DNA from: an uncultured Alphaproteobacteria bacterium
GTDB taxonomy: Bacteria; Pseudomonadota; Alphaproteobacteria; RF32; CAG-239
DNA length: 64,000 nt
Assembly: GCA_944391515.1 (NCBI GenBank)
Contig: CALXTW010000002.1
Coordinates: 1 to 64,000, forward strand
Direction: 5' to 3'
Translations under genes and position numbers: made by a program
Shown here: one piece after another, positions 26,702 through 36,859 of the stretch
Layout of the letters: each line of letters starts with the position of its first letter
How positions within the stretch are numbered: position 1 is the stretch's first letter
Notes under the pieces: model-generated
Seen by the model: the letters and a program-made list of their open reading frames with translations, nothing else
What the model was told of the DNA's origin: nothing
The model's database searches: none

Positions 26702-28126
26702 ATGAAAACTTATTACATCAGTCTCTTGCCCGAAATAACGTTATTATTAGGAAGCCTGATAATGATGCTGACAGAGCGTTTTCGGAGCGCATCCACCCCA
26801 AAAACCAATTTCACCATTGCCAAAGTTTCCATATTTTTGAGCATGGTGCTAAGCATTATTTTTTACAATCAAAGTTTTTGGCCGGAATATTTTAAAAACA
26901 CACCCTATACCACAGCCTCAAAGGTTTTTATAGATATTTTGGCATTGGTTTCATTTTATTTGGGTTGCAAATGGTTTTTAAGCAAAAATCGCTCTAGTCT
27001 AAGTTTTTATATTTCAGGCACAATCTCAGTCCTTCTGTTATCTTTAAGCATCTCGGCGCAAAATTTATTGGTTATGCTAGGGTGTTTGGATATCGCCTTC
27101 TTACTCAATATTGTTTTTATCAAACTCTATCCAGATGCAGAAGAAGTTTCCCCAATCTTGCATAGATATATTGTGGGCTTTGTCATAATGAATATTTTTT
27201 GCATTGTGGGTTTATATTTAATGCACAGCAATGGCATATCGTTTGACTTTGCTGCCGCCAAAAAAGCCTATAAACAGATTGCCAGCCCTAGCTTTAGAGA
27301 ATATTTATCGGTTGTTCTCATTATCATCACATTGTTTTATATGCTGGGTGTTGCACCGTTTCATTTTTGGTTTGCTAACGTTCAATCGGTATCAATTTTA
27401 CCGGTCAGTATGTTTTTGAGTTTTATTCCGCCATTGGCATATATTTCAATTTTGATAAATGTTTTGTACAATGTTTTTTACCCGCTTTTTGATACGTTAC
27501 ATGTCTTTATCATTGGATGTGGTATTTTATCCGTCATATTAGGAGCCATTGGTGTCAATGGGGAAAGCAACCTCAAAAAAATGTTTTCTTATGTTTCGCT
27601 TTATAATTTGGGTGCCGTATTACTCTGCCTTGCCGATTTTAATGCCAAAGGCATTTTTACGGGCTTTGTCTGCCTGATAGTATATATTTTGGCGCTGTTG
27701 GGAATATATACGGTGTTGTATGCTTTTAAGCGCAAAGGTGACTATGTGGCCGAAATCGGCAATCTCTCGGGCAGCTCAACTGTTTTACCCTATGCTTCGG
27801 CCTCGTTCCTGATTTTTTTTGTCTCCTTATTGGGAACACCGCCGATGTTGGGCTTTTTAGGCAAACTTTCCATAATTAATTACTTGATTGTTCAGGGAAG
27901 TTATGCTTTTATAGGCATAATACTAATGGCAACGCTCCTTTTGGCTTATGCTTTTTTGAAGATTATCAAAACCATATATTTTGATAAAAATGAGAGTGGA
28001 TTTGACCGCGTTGATAAAGGTGTATATATCTGCCTGACCATTAATTTGTTTTTGGTTTTGATGTCAATCCTAAATCCGAGCTATCTCTTGCATGATGCGG
28101 AGCCGTTGCTAACAACCGTCTTATAA
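26702..28126 (+). CDS. nuoN: Divergent NuoN-like antiporter subunit
   Basis: 474 residues with about 14 membrane segments. VAPFHFW matches the NuoN VPFHxW signature, but the preceding Lys is Met (YMLGVAPFHFW), the TM8 Lys is absent (FIPPLAYIS where PKxAxxx is usual), and the HMGY block reads YNLGA. The start codon is one base past the nuoM stop. The next genes are birA and RNase J, exactly as after nuoN in many Alphaproteobacteria, so this is the ancestral location and not a stray paralogue. Confidence 0.75.
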   Translation: MKTYYISLLPEITLLLGSLIMMLTERFRSASTPKTNFTIAKVSIFLSMVLSIIFYNQSFWPEYFKNTPYTTASKVFIDILALVSFYLGCKWFLSKNRSSLSFYISGTISVLLLSLSISAQNLLVMLGCLDIAFLLNIVFIKLYPDAEEVSPILHRYIVGFVIMNIFCIVGLYLMHSNGISFDFAAAKKAYKQIASPSFREYLSVVLIIITLFYMLGVAPFHFWFANVQSVSILPVSMFLSFIPPLAYISILINVLYNVFYPLFDTLHVFIIGCGILSVILGAIGVNGESNLKKMFSYVSLYNLGAVLLCLADFNAKGIFTGFVCLIVYILALLGIYTVLYAFKRKGDYVAEIGNLSGSSTVLPYASASFLIFFVSLLGTPPMLGFLGKLSIINYLIVQGSYAFIGIILMATLLLAYAFLKIIKTIYFDKNESGFDRVDKGVYICLTINLFLVLMSILNPSYLLHDAEPLLTTVL

Positions 28127-28135
28127 GGAATAAAA

Positions 28136-28879
28136 ATGGAATATATCGGCGAGTGGATGTTGCATGATATGGAAGAAGTCGGCAGCACCAATGACGAAGT
28201 AAAAAAACTAAGTGCCAATATTACCGGTGAAAAGGTCATCATTTCAGCCCAGCGGCAAATAAACGGTCGAGGACGCCGCGGCCGCAGCTGGATAGGCTTG
28301 GACGGCAACTTGTTTTTTTCACAAGGTCTGGAGTGTAACTTAAATGCCATCGGAGCCATGGTCTTTATCTCCACCCTAAGCCTATGGCGCACGATACAAG
28401 ATTTAAATCCTGTATTAAATGTGGAACTCAAATGGCCCAATGACGTATTGGTTAATGATAAAAAAGTTTCGGGCATGTTGCTTGAGAAAGGCGAAGGCGA
28501 CTATTTAATCATCGGCATTGGCGTCAACATAAAAATTTCTCCCAAACTGGTGAGCATGCTTTATCCATGCACCAGCTTGGCAGAGGAGGGCGTTGATACG
28601 GACCGAATATCCTTTTTGCAAAGCTATATCGAAAATTTCAATTCGTATTATGAAACATGGCAACTCCAAGGTTTTGAACCAATAAGAACGGAATGGCTCT
28701 CACACGCCAAAGATTTACATGAAGAGATTATAGTTCATTTAGATAATGAGGACCTTGTCGGAATATTTGAAAGCGTAGATGAGCATGGTTCTTTATTGCT
28801 CAATCAGGGAACGGATATCAAAAAGATATATGCGGGTGATGTGTTTTATCCCCAAAGGAAGCAAGTAATCAATGAGTGA
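28136..28879 (+). CDS. birA: Biotin-[acetyl-CoA-carboxylase] ligase
   Basis: 247 residues, a monofunctional BirA without the DNA-binding domain. The biotinoyl-AMP loop is GRGRRGRSW (about residues 44-52), with KWPNDVLV, KVSGML and GIGVNI following. It attaches biotin to the carboxyl carrier protein. It overlaps RNase J by 8 bases. Confidence 0.95.
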   Translation: MEYIGEWMLHDMEEVGSTNDEVKKLSANITGEKVIISAQRQINGRGRRGRSWIGLDGNLFFSQGLECNLNAIGAMVFISTLSLWRTIQDLNPVLNVELKWPNDVLVNDKKVSGMLLEKGEGDYLIIGIGVNIKISPKLVSMLYPCTSLAEEGVDTDRISFLQSYIENFNSYYETWQLQGFEPIRTEWLSHAKDLHEEIIVHLDNEDLVGIFESVDEHGSLLLNQGTDIKKIYAGDVFYPQRKQVINE

Positions 28880-30677
28880 AGAAATATTAAACCAAACAGA
28901 AGAACAAACACAAATGCAGGATAATGCAAAATTACCGCCTTTTTTGCAAAAGGAAGGATTTTATTTTATAGCTCTGGGCGGAGCCGAAAAAGTCGGCATG
29001 AATATGTATGCCTATATTTGCGAGGGCAAAATTATTGTCGTTGACGCCGGCTATGACTTTTTAAATGATGATTTCCCCGGAATGGAATTAGGACTGGCAG
29101 ATCCAAGTTGGCTTGAAAATTATAAAGATTGTATAGAAGCAATGTTTATCACCCACTCACATGAGGATCACTTTGGGGCGATTGCTCATATCTGGCCAAA
29201 ATTAAGATGTCCGGTCTATGCAACGGATTTCACCATTGGGCATATTGTGCCGCGCTTAAGAGAGTTTAAGTTAGACGGTGAGGTCGAACTCATTTCGGTA
29301 AATGAAAACCCGATAGTAAAGTTAACCAATTTTGAGGTTGAATATGTGCCTGTTGTTCACTCTTTGCCCGAAAATTCGGCGCTGAGAATAAAAACCAAAT
29401 ATGGCACGATTTTTCATGCTACCGATTGGCGTTTTGACGACGGGAATATAGAGTTTTTGCAAACTTCTTATCAACGTTTGGAAGAGATTGGTAATCAAGG
29501 TGTAGATTTATACGTTGGAGATTCAATCCATATGGCACATGGAGCAACCCAACCATCCGAAATGGAAATCCGTCAAAGCCTGATAGATTTGATGCCGAGA
29601 TTCAAAAATACATTGGTGGCAACGTGTTTTGCCTCTAATGTAGCCCGTATGGAAAGTCTGATTTTAGCGGCTCATGCTTGCGGACGTACGCCGGTTATTG
29701 CCGGAATGAGTTTAATCCAAAATATGAACATAGCCAAAGAATGCGGCATATTAAAAGATGTACCTTACTATGTTGAAGCCAAACAAGCGATGGATATTCC
29801 TCTGGATAAAATGCTCTATATCTGTGCCGGTTCACAAGGAAATTATCGCAGTGGTTTGACCAGAATAGTCAATGGTGAGAACAAAGATATTAAGTTAGGC
29901 AAAGGAGATGCGATAATCTTTTCCTCCCAAATCATTCCGGGAAATGAAGAAAAAATTGAGCGCATGCAAGAAAAATTGCGCGATGCCGGCGTTGAGGTTA
30001 TTTCGTCTGAAGAATATATGGTTCATACCTCAGGACACGGCACCAAAGAAGATATCAAAAAAATGTTTTCTCTTCTGCGCCCCAAGGTCGTCATTCCTGT
30101 TCACGGGGATAAAAGAGCCATCCGCCAACAAAAACGCTATACTGAAGAATTAGATTGCGGAGTACGGCAAGTTTTGATTGTTCGCGACGGAGATGTCGTT
30201 TTAGTAAATTCGGATAAGGCTGAAATTGTGGGACTTGTTCCAACTGATGAATTAGGTTTTGATAGGAAGAAACTCATTAGCCTAGGGTCTCAATTGGTCA
30301 AGAACAGACGACGCATAGCCTATAATTGCAGCTTGTTTATCACGGCTGTCTTGAGCGAAAATTGGCAGGTTGAAGATTTAGAGATAACCTCGATTGACAT
30401 CTTAGAAGAAGATGATTTTAAGGCTCTGGCCGAAGAAATCAAACAAGAGATGTTACAGGCAATCCCGCAAGAGGTGGTAAAGCTCAACTATCGCCCTCAG
30501 GCTGTTAAAGAATATATTGCCGCTAAAATCCGCAAAAAAGTCTTTAATGCAACAGGTATAAAGCCGGTAACATTTATTCATTTTTATAAAAAGCCCTCGG
30601 CAGATGAAGAAATAACTTTTGAAACAGGTACAGACATTTCTGAAGACCAACCTGAGATTTTATACTTGCCGGATTAA
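28872..30677 (+). CDS. rnj: Ribonuclease J
   Basis: 601 residues; slightly longer than typical at both ends. Metallo-beta-lactamase motif HSHEDHFGAI (about 95-104; usual form HxHxDH), a beta-CASP region with DSIHMAHGA and the HTSGHGTKEDI motif, and a C-terminal domain. RNase J is a 5'-3' exo- and endoribonuclease for mRNA decay and rRNA maturation. The N-terminal extension is Gln/Glu-rich. Confidence 0.95.
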   Translation: MSEEILNQTEEQTQMQDNAKLPPFLQKEGFYFIALGGAEKVGMNMYAYICEGKIIVVDAGYDFLNDDFPGMELGLADPSWLENYKDCIEAMFITHSHEDHFGAIAHIWPKLRCPVYATDFTIGHIVPRLREFKLDGEVELISVNENPIVKLTNFEVEYVPVVHSLPENSALRIKTKYGTIFHATDWRFDDGNIEFLQTSYQRLEEIGNQGVDLYVGDSIHMAHGATQPSEMEIRQSLIDLMPRFKNTLVATCFASNVARMESLILAAHACGRTPVIAGMSLIQNMNIAKECGILKDVPYYVEAKQAMDIPLDKMLYICAGSQGNYRSGLTRIVNGENKDIKLGKGDAIIFSSQIIPGNEEKIERMQEKLRDAGVEVISSEEYMVHTSGHGTKEDIKKMFSLLRPKVVIPVHGDKRAIRQQKRYTEELDCGVRQVLIVRDGDVVLVNSDKAEIVGLVPTDELGFDRKKLISLGSQLVKNRRRIAYNCSLFITAVLSENWQVEDLEITSIDILEEDDFKALAEEIKQEMLQAIPQEVVKLNYRPQAVKEYIAAKIRKKVFNATGIKPVTFIHFYKKPSADEEITFETGTDISEDQPEILYLPD

Positions 30678-30719
30678 AAATACTTATTAGCCAAAAGAAA
30701 AAAATCACTGTAAATCTGT

Positions 30720-30748
30720 TTGACAAACGCTTTCGGATATGCTAAGTT
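30720..30748 (+). promoter_or_regulatory. Promoter of the Cys-rich secreted protein gene
   Basis: TTGACA (30720-30725) and TAAGTT (30743-30748), 17-base spacer. The whole stretch from TTTGACAAACGC to the ATG is almost the same as upstream of the paralogue at 58704-59627, so it is conserved by duplication. Confidence 0.75.
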
Positions 30749-30784
30749 ATAAAAAGACAAGGTTCAGTTATAACGGAGTGTATT

Positions 30785-32584
30785 ATGAGAAAGCAGCTTG
30801 CGATAGGAGTATCGGTGCTTGCGCTTACTGCATTAGGTGGCGTAAGTGAAAGTGATTTTATTTTAATCAATCAACAAGGTGCAGATTCGCAATACACACA
30901 CCTCGTAAAAACCAGTCTAAACCAATTTGAGCCTTTGTCGGGGGCAAGTCTTTTACTAGACTTGCCCAATCGTAATTCTTTTCAAGCCACGTCTGTTCAA
31001 TTCATCACCGGTGGAGATAATCTTGATTTCGGAAATATGGATTTTACCGACCCGACGATTGAGCAATGCCAAAGATATGGTTATTCCTTAACCAGTTGTG
31101 GAGCTGGTCAGCTTCAAGGTTTGAAATGTCCTTATAATTCAGCTTATTTTGATAGATGTTGCGATGGTCGTTACAAGTATGACAAAAGTGCTTGCAATTA
31201 TCCTAATACAGTTAGTAGTGATAGCTGTGGCGGTAAATATATGTGCTATTGTGACAGAAGTTTGTATCCTGAAACAAAATGTGCCTCTCCGATGGTGGCG
31301 GAAAGCGGGGATAGTTGCATCGAAGATGGGGTAACTTATTATGCCCAATGCGTGTGTCCATCATCATACTCACAAACCTGTGACGGGTTAAATCAAGAAG
31401 GATCGGGAGAGGGATGTACTCAAAACGGCGTAACCAAATATACAAGTTGTCAATGCAAGAGTGGTTATAATATGACATGTTCAGACTTTGGACCAACCAA
31501 TCCTTCCGATTATTGTTTAATGAATGGAATAAAATATTACAACGACTGTAAAACTTGTGAAAAACAAGAAGATGTTGATCCTACAAGTTGTTCAAATGGG
31601 ACAACTTTAGAGGATGATGGATGCGGAGGAACGAGAATAGTCTGTGCCGCATGTTCATCACAATATAAATATGACGAAAATAACTGTCCGTCATCAAAAT
31701 TTTTTCATTGTGGAGAAGGTTGTGATTCATTATATGAGGATTGTTATCCAAAATATTCTTTAGATGAAAATGGACAATTTAATACTCTTGATTTTTTAGG
31801 TGAAAACAGACTACTAAGTGATGTGATTTTTACCAATGATAAATCTTTTTGCCCAAGAGTAAAAGAACATTTTGTTGATTTATATGATGAAACCCGTAAC
31901 ACAATGTATACTTATAGATTAATTCTAGATGCTAAATATAACATTCAAAATAAAGTTTTAAAACTTTGTGTTGATGCAGATGATAAATGTCTGTCATTTG
32001 TACAAGAAATGATTGAAGCAATATCGGAAACATATAAAGATGGACAAGCAAAAGAACTAAATATAACAAGTGATATGGAGTGTGGTAATCTACTTTTTTC
32101 AGGGAGTTCTTCTGGTAAAATAACTATCAATGGAAATGGCCATACAGTTTCATTTCGTTATTTAGGAGATCCTATTATGGAGGATCTCAATGTAAATAAT
32201 CTAAATATCGAAATTTTCAGTACAGGCTATTATGCTGCAAATAAAAAATTGGAGTGTTACTCCTCCTCTAAAATGGACTATATTAGAAATTGTCATCTTC
32301 AAGATACAAATGTAAAGACCTCTGGAGGAATAGACGTAACTGATGTATTTTTGAACACAACAACATCAGGAACGTGTAATTTTGATCTAAATGGTATAAT
32401 GTGGGGGGCGCATTATTCTGGAGGAATTCCCTATGGAAAGTTAGATATTACACCTTTGGAAGGACAACTAAACATTAAAACCATTCGTCCAAGGGATCCC
32501 AGTGTCTATCCGGAATACGAAAAGTTTAGAGTAGATCTAAACACAGGTGACGGTGATGTAAATGTAACTTTTTACGAGTCTTAG
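30785..32584 (+). CDS. Cys-rich secreted protein with C-terminal beta-solenoid-like region
   Basis: 599 residues with a signal peptide (MRKQLAIGVSVLALTALGG) and GGAG before the ATG. Residues about 90-280 are rich in Cys in short repeated units of the type C-x-C-x5-10-YNQTC/YxxxCxC and CxQDGVTKYTxCQCKxGYNMTC. These repeats are also present in the 307-residue protein at 58704-59627, about two thirds identical over the first 260 residues by eye. The C-terminal half has beta-strand-rich, Asn/Asp-rich stretches (ITINGNGHTVSFRYLG) like a right-handed beta-helix. It is probably exported to the cell surface or periplasm. No known family. Confidence 0.75.
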   Translation: MRKQLAIGVSVLALTALGGVSESDFILINQQGADSQYTHLVKTSLNQFEPLSGASLLLDLPNRNSFQATSVQFITGGDNLDFGNMDFTDPTIEQCQRYGYSLTSCGAGQLQGLKCPYNSAYFDRCCDGRYKYDKSACNYPNTVSSDSCGGKYMCYCDRSLYPETKCASPMVAESGDSCIEDGVTYYAQCVCPSSYSQTCDGLNQEGSGEGCTQNGVTKYTSCQCKSGYNMTCSDFGPTNPSDYCLMNGIKYYNDCKTCEKQEDVDPTSCSNGTTLEDDGCGGTRIVCAACSSQYKYDENNCPSSKFFHCGEGCDSLYEDCYPKYSLDENGQFNTLDFLGENRLLSDVIFTNDKSFCPRVKEHFVDLYDETRNTMYTYRLILDAKYNIQNKVLKLCVDADDKCLSFVQEMIEAISETYKDGQAKELNITSDMECGNLLFSGSSSGKITINGNGHTVSFRYLGDPIMEDLNVNNLNIEIFSTGYYAANKKLECYSSSKMDYIRNCHLQDTNVKTSGGIDVTDVFLNTTTSGTCNFDLNGIMWGAHYSGGIPYGKLDITPLEGQLNIKTIRPRDPSVYPEYEKFRVDLNTGDGDVNVTFYES

Positions 32585-32617
32585 CATTTTAAGTCTATAC
32601 AATCCGGATTAAAAAAT

Positions 32618-32644
32618 AACGGGGTGATTTTTCACCCCGTTTTC
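32618..32644. terminator. Bidirectional terminator
   Basis: A 10-bp perfect stem (AACGGGGTGA, 32618-32627, with TCACCCCGTT, 32632-32641), TTTT loop, with A run before and T run after. It serves both converging genes. Confidence 0.85.
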
Positions 32645-34066
32645 TTATTCAAAGCTAATAGGCAGATAAATTGTAAAAGTCGTTCCGTTATAAGAAGTAG
32701 AGGTAACGGTCAGATTGCCCTTGTGGCGAAGGATAATATGCTTGGCAATAGCCAAACCAAGTCCCGTACCTTTTATATTGAGGTCTTTATGCTCTTGCAT
32801 ACGATAGAAACGTTCCGTTAAGCGTGCTAAGTTTTCGGGAGCAATTTTGGGACCTTTGTTATTAACCGAAATAGCCAAGGCTTTGCCCTGAGCCACCTTA
32901 AAACTTTTTGACGGAGGAATTTGTTCCACCACTTTAGCCTTAATTAATAAATCGCTTTTAGCCACGCCATATTTAACGGCATTGTCTGTCAGGTTTTGAA
33001 TAACTTGTTTAACCTGATGCTCATCAGCTGTAATAATTGGTAAATTATCTTCCAAGAAGGTATGAATTGAAATTTCTCTGGCTTTGGCTTTTATATCAAG
33101 AGCGTGAGCCACTTCTTCAATAATTTTCTTCACATCAACTTTTCCTTCCGGCAAGGTATCTTGGCTCATTTCAATTTTTGAAAGCGAGAGCAAATTCTCA
33201 ATCAAAGAGGACATATATTCAGCTTGCTCTTGCATAATTTTCAAAAACTTATCTCTGGCCTCGGCATCATCTTTGGCGGTTGTTTGTAAGGTTTCAATAA
33301 AGCCGGAAATAATTGCTAAAGGAGTTCTAAGCTCGTGACTGGCATTTGCCACAAAGTCTGATTGCATTTTTTCAATCTTCATGGCTTTGGTCATATCATA
33401 AAGTGAAATCACCGCTACGGCACGCCCTTTGGATTGATAGGGAAGTTGTTTGATATGGGCATAAAGTTTTTGCTCGATAGGTTTTTTGATATAAAAAATC
33501 AAGTTTTCCGATTCGCTTTCTTTTTTCAGAACTTTTGAAACCGCTTCAATAAAATTATTAGACGAGATGAGCTGTTCTACATTTTTTGATGTAATGTTTT
33601 TGCCAAACAATACGCGAGATGATAAATTTGCCCCGATAATGTTTCCTGATCTGTCAATCATCATAATCGGGTCAGGTAAGGTGTCCAAAACGGCGGTATC
33701 AGAAATAGCTTGAGCCTCCAAATTATCAGTTTTAGCCGCCCAAAAACGATGCATCGAGTTTACGGCTTCAACAATTTCTTTGGCGTCTTTTTCTGAGACG
33801 TCAACTTCATCACGAGGCATTTCACCTTTTGCCACACCTTTAACATAGTTTTTGAGCTGTTGCATTTCAAAGGACAGCGGAAGCAAGAACACAATATTGA
33901 ACACAATGATTGTGGCATAAGAGATAATAGCCATTGACGGCGCAAGCATTTTAAGAGCCACCAGCATAATAAATACCAAAGCCGGAGGAAATGAGAGCAC
34001 CAAGACACGGTCGGCAAATTTGTTGTTTTTTTCAAATTGATAAGCAGTAGAACTTTTCTTAAACAT
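32645..34066 (-). CDS. PhoR-like membrane sensor histidine kinase
   Basis: 473 residues. Two membrane segments (about 21-42 and 46-66), a PAS domain (about 125-230), HisKA with the phospho-acceptor in SHELRTPLA (H244), and HATPase with N box NAVKY and G boxes GTGLGLAI. This is the PhoR layout: a short loop, no large sensor domain. No response regulator gene is next to it; the neighbour mutS is divergent. A phosphate-responsive role is a family-based guess. Confidence 0.85.
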   Translation of the reverse strand: MFKKSSTAYQFEKNNKFADRVLVLSFPPALVFIMLVALKMLAPSMAIISYATIIVFNIVFLLPLSFEMQQLKNYVKGVAKGEMPRDEVDVSEKDAKEIVEAVNSMHRFWAAKTDNLEAQAISDTAVLDTLPDPIMMIDRSGNIIGANLSSRVLFGKNITSKNVEQLISSNNFIEAVSKVLKKESESENLIFYIKKPIEQKLYAHIKQLPYQSKGRAVAVISLYDMTKAMKIEKMQSDFVANASHELRTPLAIISGFIETLQTTAKDDAEARDKFLKIMQEQAEYMSSLIENLLSLSKIEMSQDTLPEGKVDVKKIIEEVAHALDIKAKAREISIHTFLEDNLPIITADEHQVKQVIQNLTDNAVKYGVAKSDLLIKAKVVEQIPPSKSFKVAQGKALAISVNNKGPKIAPENLARLTERFYRMQEHKDLNIKGTGLGLAIAKHIILRHKGNLTVTSTSYNGTTFTIYLPISFE

Positions 34067-34161
34067 CTTCTTGTCCCATAAATGCTAAAAAAATCTGGAC
34101 GAACTCTTAAATTATACTATTATACAGATAGTTTAAATTTACTAAATAATTGCAAAAAATA

Positions 34162-36849
34162 ATGACTGAAAATACATCTTCTTCCATAACGCCGATGATG
34201 GCGCAATATCTTGAGATAAAAGCCCAACATAAAGATTATTTATTGTTTTATCGCATGGGCGATTTTTATGAAATGTTTTTTGATGATGCTGTTACGGCGT
34301 CAAAAGCATTAGACATAGCCTTGACTAAGCGTGGCAAATTCGATGGGGATGATGTTCCGATGTGTGGTGTTCCTTTCCACGCATACGAGAGTTATTTGGC
34401 AAAATTAATTCGTCAGGGTTATAAGGTTGCAATTTGTGAGCAAACCGAAGACCCGAAAGAAGCTAAAAAAAGAGGCTATAAGGCAGTTGTTCGCAGAGAG
34501 GTCATTCGTTTAGTCACCCCCGGAACTCTAACTGAAGACAACCTTCTTGAATCCAAACGTAACAATTTTATTTTAAGCCTAGCCAAATTAAATGACACTT
34601 TGGGGCTTTCTTGGTTAGATTTATCCACGGGAGATTTTTATACGCAAGAACTCAACCTCAAAGACAAAGAAGAAGCGGTTGTCTTGAGCTCTACCTTAGC
34701 GCGCTTAAGTCCGGTCGAAATTTTGGTTTCGGATAGTTATTTGCAAAATCAACGTGTCTTTAATATCTTAAACGAATATCGTGAAAAGCTCTCTGTATTG
34801 CCGCAAGCCAGATTTAATAGTGAAAATGCAAAAAAACGCTTGCAAGATATTTTTAAGGTCGAAACCTTAGATGCTTTTGGCAGCTTTAGCCGAGCAGAAA
34901 CAACCGCCGCCGGTATTTTGCTTGACTATGTTGAAAATACCCAAAAGGGGCAAATGCCAAGGATAGAAAAACCGATAAAGGTTTATGAAAATAAAGTGAT
35001 GGAGATTGACGGCGCCACCCGCAAGAATTTGGAGCTTTTGGAATCTTTAACAGGTGATAAAGGAGCCACACTTTTATCGGTAATGGATAGAACGGTTACG
35101 GCTTGCGGCGGACGTTTGTTGGCGAGCCGTGTTGCCAGCCCGTTGGTCGATTTGGAAGAAATTAATAACCGCTTGGATGTAATAGAATTTTTTATCAATC
35201 ATCCGAGATTAAGAGATGATATCAGAGAGATTTTGAAGTCTTGCCCTGATATGGAAAGAGCCGTTTCCAGATTGAGTGTCGGTCGTGGCGGTCCGAGAGA
35301 TATGGCTAACATCAACACCACTTTAACGGCACTGCCGAAGCTCAAAAATATGTTGGCAAATTTCAATTTTCAGTCAGATTCTCTTGACGAAGGCTTACCT
35401 CAAGCCGTTCAGGAGATAGTGGAAAAACTGGGTGTGTATGATAATTTGGTCGCTATGCTCACAAACGCTTTGGCAGAAGAGTTACCATTGTTAGCTCGTG
35501 ACGGCGGTTTTATTAAAGAGGGCTATTATCCTCCCTTAGATTCTATTAAAGCGCTTAAGGAAGATAGCCATAAGCTGATTTTGGAATTGCAGAATAAATA
35601 TGCCCAAGCAGTCAATATTCCGAATTTGAAGATTAAATACAACAATGTTATTGGTTATTTTATTGAGGTTCAAAGCAAATATGCCACAGAGTTGCTAGAG
35701 AATAAGGACTTTATCCATCGTCAATCAGTCTTAAATGCCGCCCGCTTTACCACGGTTGAGTTAACTGAGCTTGAGAATAATATCAGAGGTGCCGCCGAAA
35801 AATCCTTGGCAATGGAATTAGAACTCTATGATGAGTTGGTCAAAGAAATCATTATCGCCTCAGACAATATTTCACGCACAGCTAAAGCTCTGGCAGAATT
35901 AGATGTTGGAGCCGGTCTGGCTGACCTTGCGGTTGAAAATGACTATACGCGTCCCAAGTTAGATAATTCTTTAGCCTTTGAGGTAGAGGAGGGCAGACAT
36001 CCCGTAGTGGAATATGCCATTAAAAAGGAACATAACGGCACGTTTGTCGGCAATAACTGCACCTTGGATGAAAATAATTTGATATGGCTTTTGACAGGAC
36101 CGAACATGGCAGGTAAATCCACTTTCTTGCGTCAAAATGCCATCATTGCCATCATGGCGCAAATGGGGGCTTATGTTCCGTGTAAATCAGCTCATATCGG
36201 TATTATTGATAAGATATTTTCCCGTGTCGGCGCCAGTGATGACTTGGCCCGAGGCCGTTCAACTTTTATGGTTGAAATGGTTGAAACCGCCAGTATTTTG
36301 AATCAGGCGGATGAACGTTCTTTTGTTATCTTGGATGAAATCGGACGTGGTACCGCCACCTTTGATGGCCTGTCAATTGCTTGGGCGGTAATAGAGCATC
36401 TACACGAAGCAAATCATTGCCGGGCTTTGTTTGCTACGCACTATCATGAGCTCACAACTTTGGTATCAAAACTCAACAAAATGAGCTTACATTGTATGAA
36501 AATCAAAGAGTTCAATGATGAAGTTATCTTTTTGCATGAGGTAATTGAAGGAGCGGCTGATAGGTCATATGGTATCCACGTTGCCAAATTGGCAGGCTTA
36601 CCAAAAGTAGTTATTAAACGTGCCGAACAGGTCTTAAACTCATTAGAGCACACCGGCAAACAAAAAAATATAGCTTCGCTCGCTGATGACTTGCCCTTGT
36701 TTGCAACGCTCAAACCTAAAGAAGAAGTCGTTGAAGTAAAATCAGAAGTCTCAAAATTCATTGATGAGTTAAATCCAGACGAGCTCACACCTCGTGAGGC
36801 CTTAGAAAAACTCTATGAGTTGAAATCTCTAAACCAAACGCCCAATTAA
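34162..36849 (+). CDS. mutS: DNA mismatch repair protein MutS
   Basis: 895 residues from the ATG at 34162; a TTG at 34150 is 4 codons upstream and neither has a strong ribosome site. Mismatch-binding FYEMF motif near residue 37 ([11 protein letters not shown]), Walker [10 protein letters not shown] near residue 645, Walker [11 protein letters not shown] and C-terminal helix-turn-helix. It recognises mispairs and recruits MutL. It is divergent from the histidine kinase gene with a 95-base gap. Confidence 0.97.
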   Translation: MTENTSSSITPMMAQYLEIKAQHKDYLLFYRMGDFYEMFFDDAVTASKALDIALTKRGKFDGDDVPMCGVPFHAYESYLAKLIRQGYKVAICEQTEDPKEAKKRGYKAVVRREVIRLVTPGTLTEDNLLESKRNNFILSLAKLNDTLGLSWLDLSTGDFYTQELNLKDKEEAVVLSSTLARLSPVEILVSDSYLQNQRVFNILNEYREKLSVLPQARFNSENAKKRLQDIFKVETLDAFGSFSRAETTAAGILLDYVENTQKGQMPRIEKPIKVYENKVMEIDGATRKNLELLESLTGDKGATLLSVMDRTVTACGGRLLASRVASPLVDLEEINNRLDVIEFFINHPRLRDDIREILKSCPDMERAVSRLSVGRGGPRDMANINTTLTALPKLKNMLANFNFQSDSLDEGLPQAVQEIVEKLGVYDNLVAMLTNALAEELPLLARDGGFIKEGYYPPLDSIKALKEDSHKLILELQNKYAQAVNIPNLKIKYNNVIGYFIEVQSKYATELLENKDFIHRQSVLNAARFTTVELTELENNIRGAAEKSLAMELELYDELVKEIIIASDNISRTAKALAELDVGAGLADLAVENDYTRPKLDNSLAFEVEEGRHPVVEYAIKKEHNGTFVGNNCTLDENNLIWLLTGPNMAGKSTFLRQNAIIAIMAQMGAYVPCKSAHIGIIDKIFSRVGASDDLARGRSTFMVEMVETASILNQADERSFVILDEIGRGTATFDGLSIAWAVIEHLHEANHCRALFATHYHELTTLVSKLNKMSLHCMKIKEFNDEVIFLHEVIEGAADRSYGIHVAKLAGLPKVVIKRAEQVLNSLEHTGKQKNIASLADDLPLFATLKPKEEVVEVKSEVSKFIDELNPDELTPREALEKLYELKSLNQTPN

Positions 36850-36859
36850 GGAAAGCCAA

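Noticed and set aside
26702..28126. Mrp-type Na+/H+ antiporter subunits instead of complex I
   Set aside because: The order L-M-N and the birA-RNase J neighbours fit nuo; no other mrp genes are near.
31139..31496. Open frames opposite the Cys-rich protein gene
   Set aside because: They are shadow frames created by the Cys-rich codon pattern; no ribosome sites or promoters.
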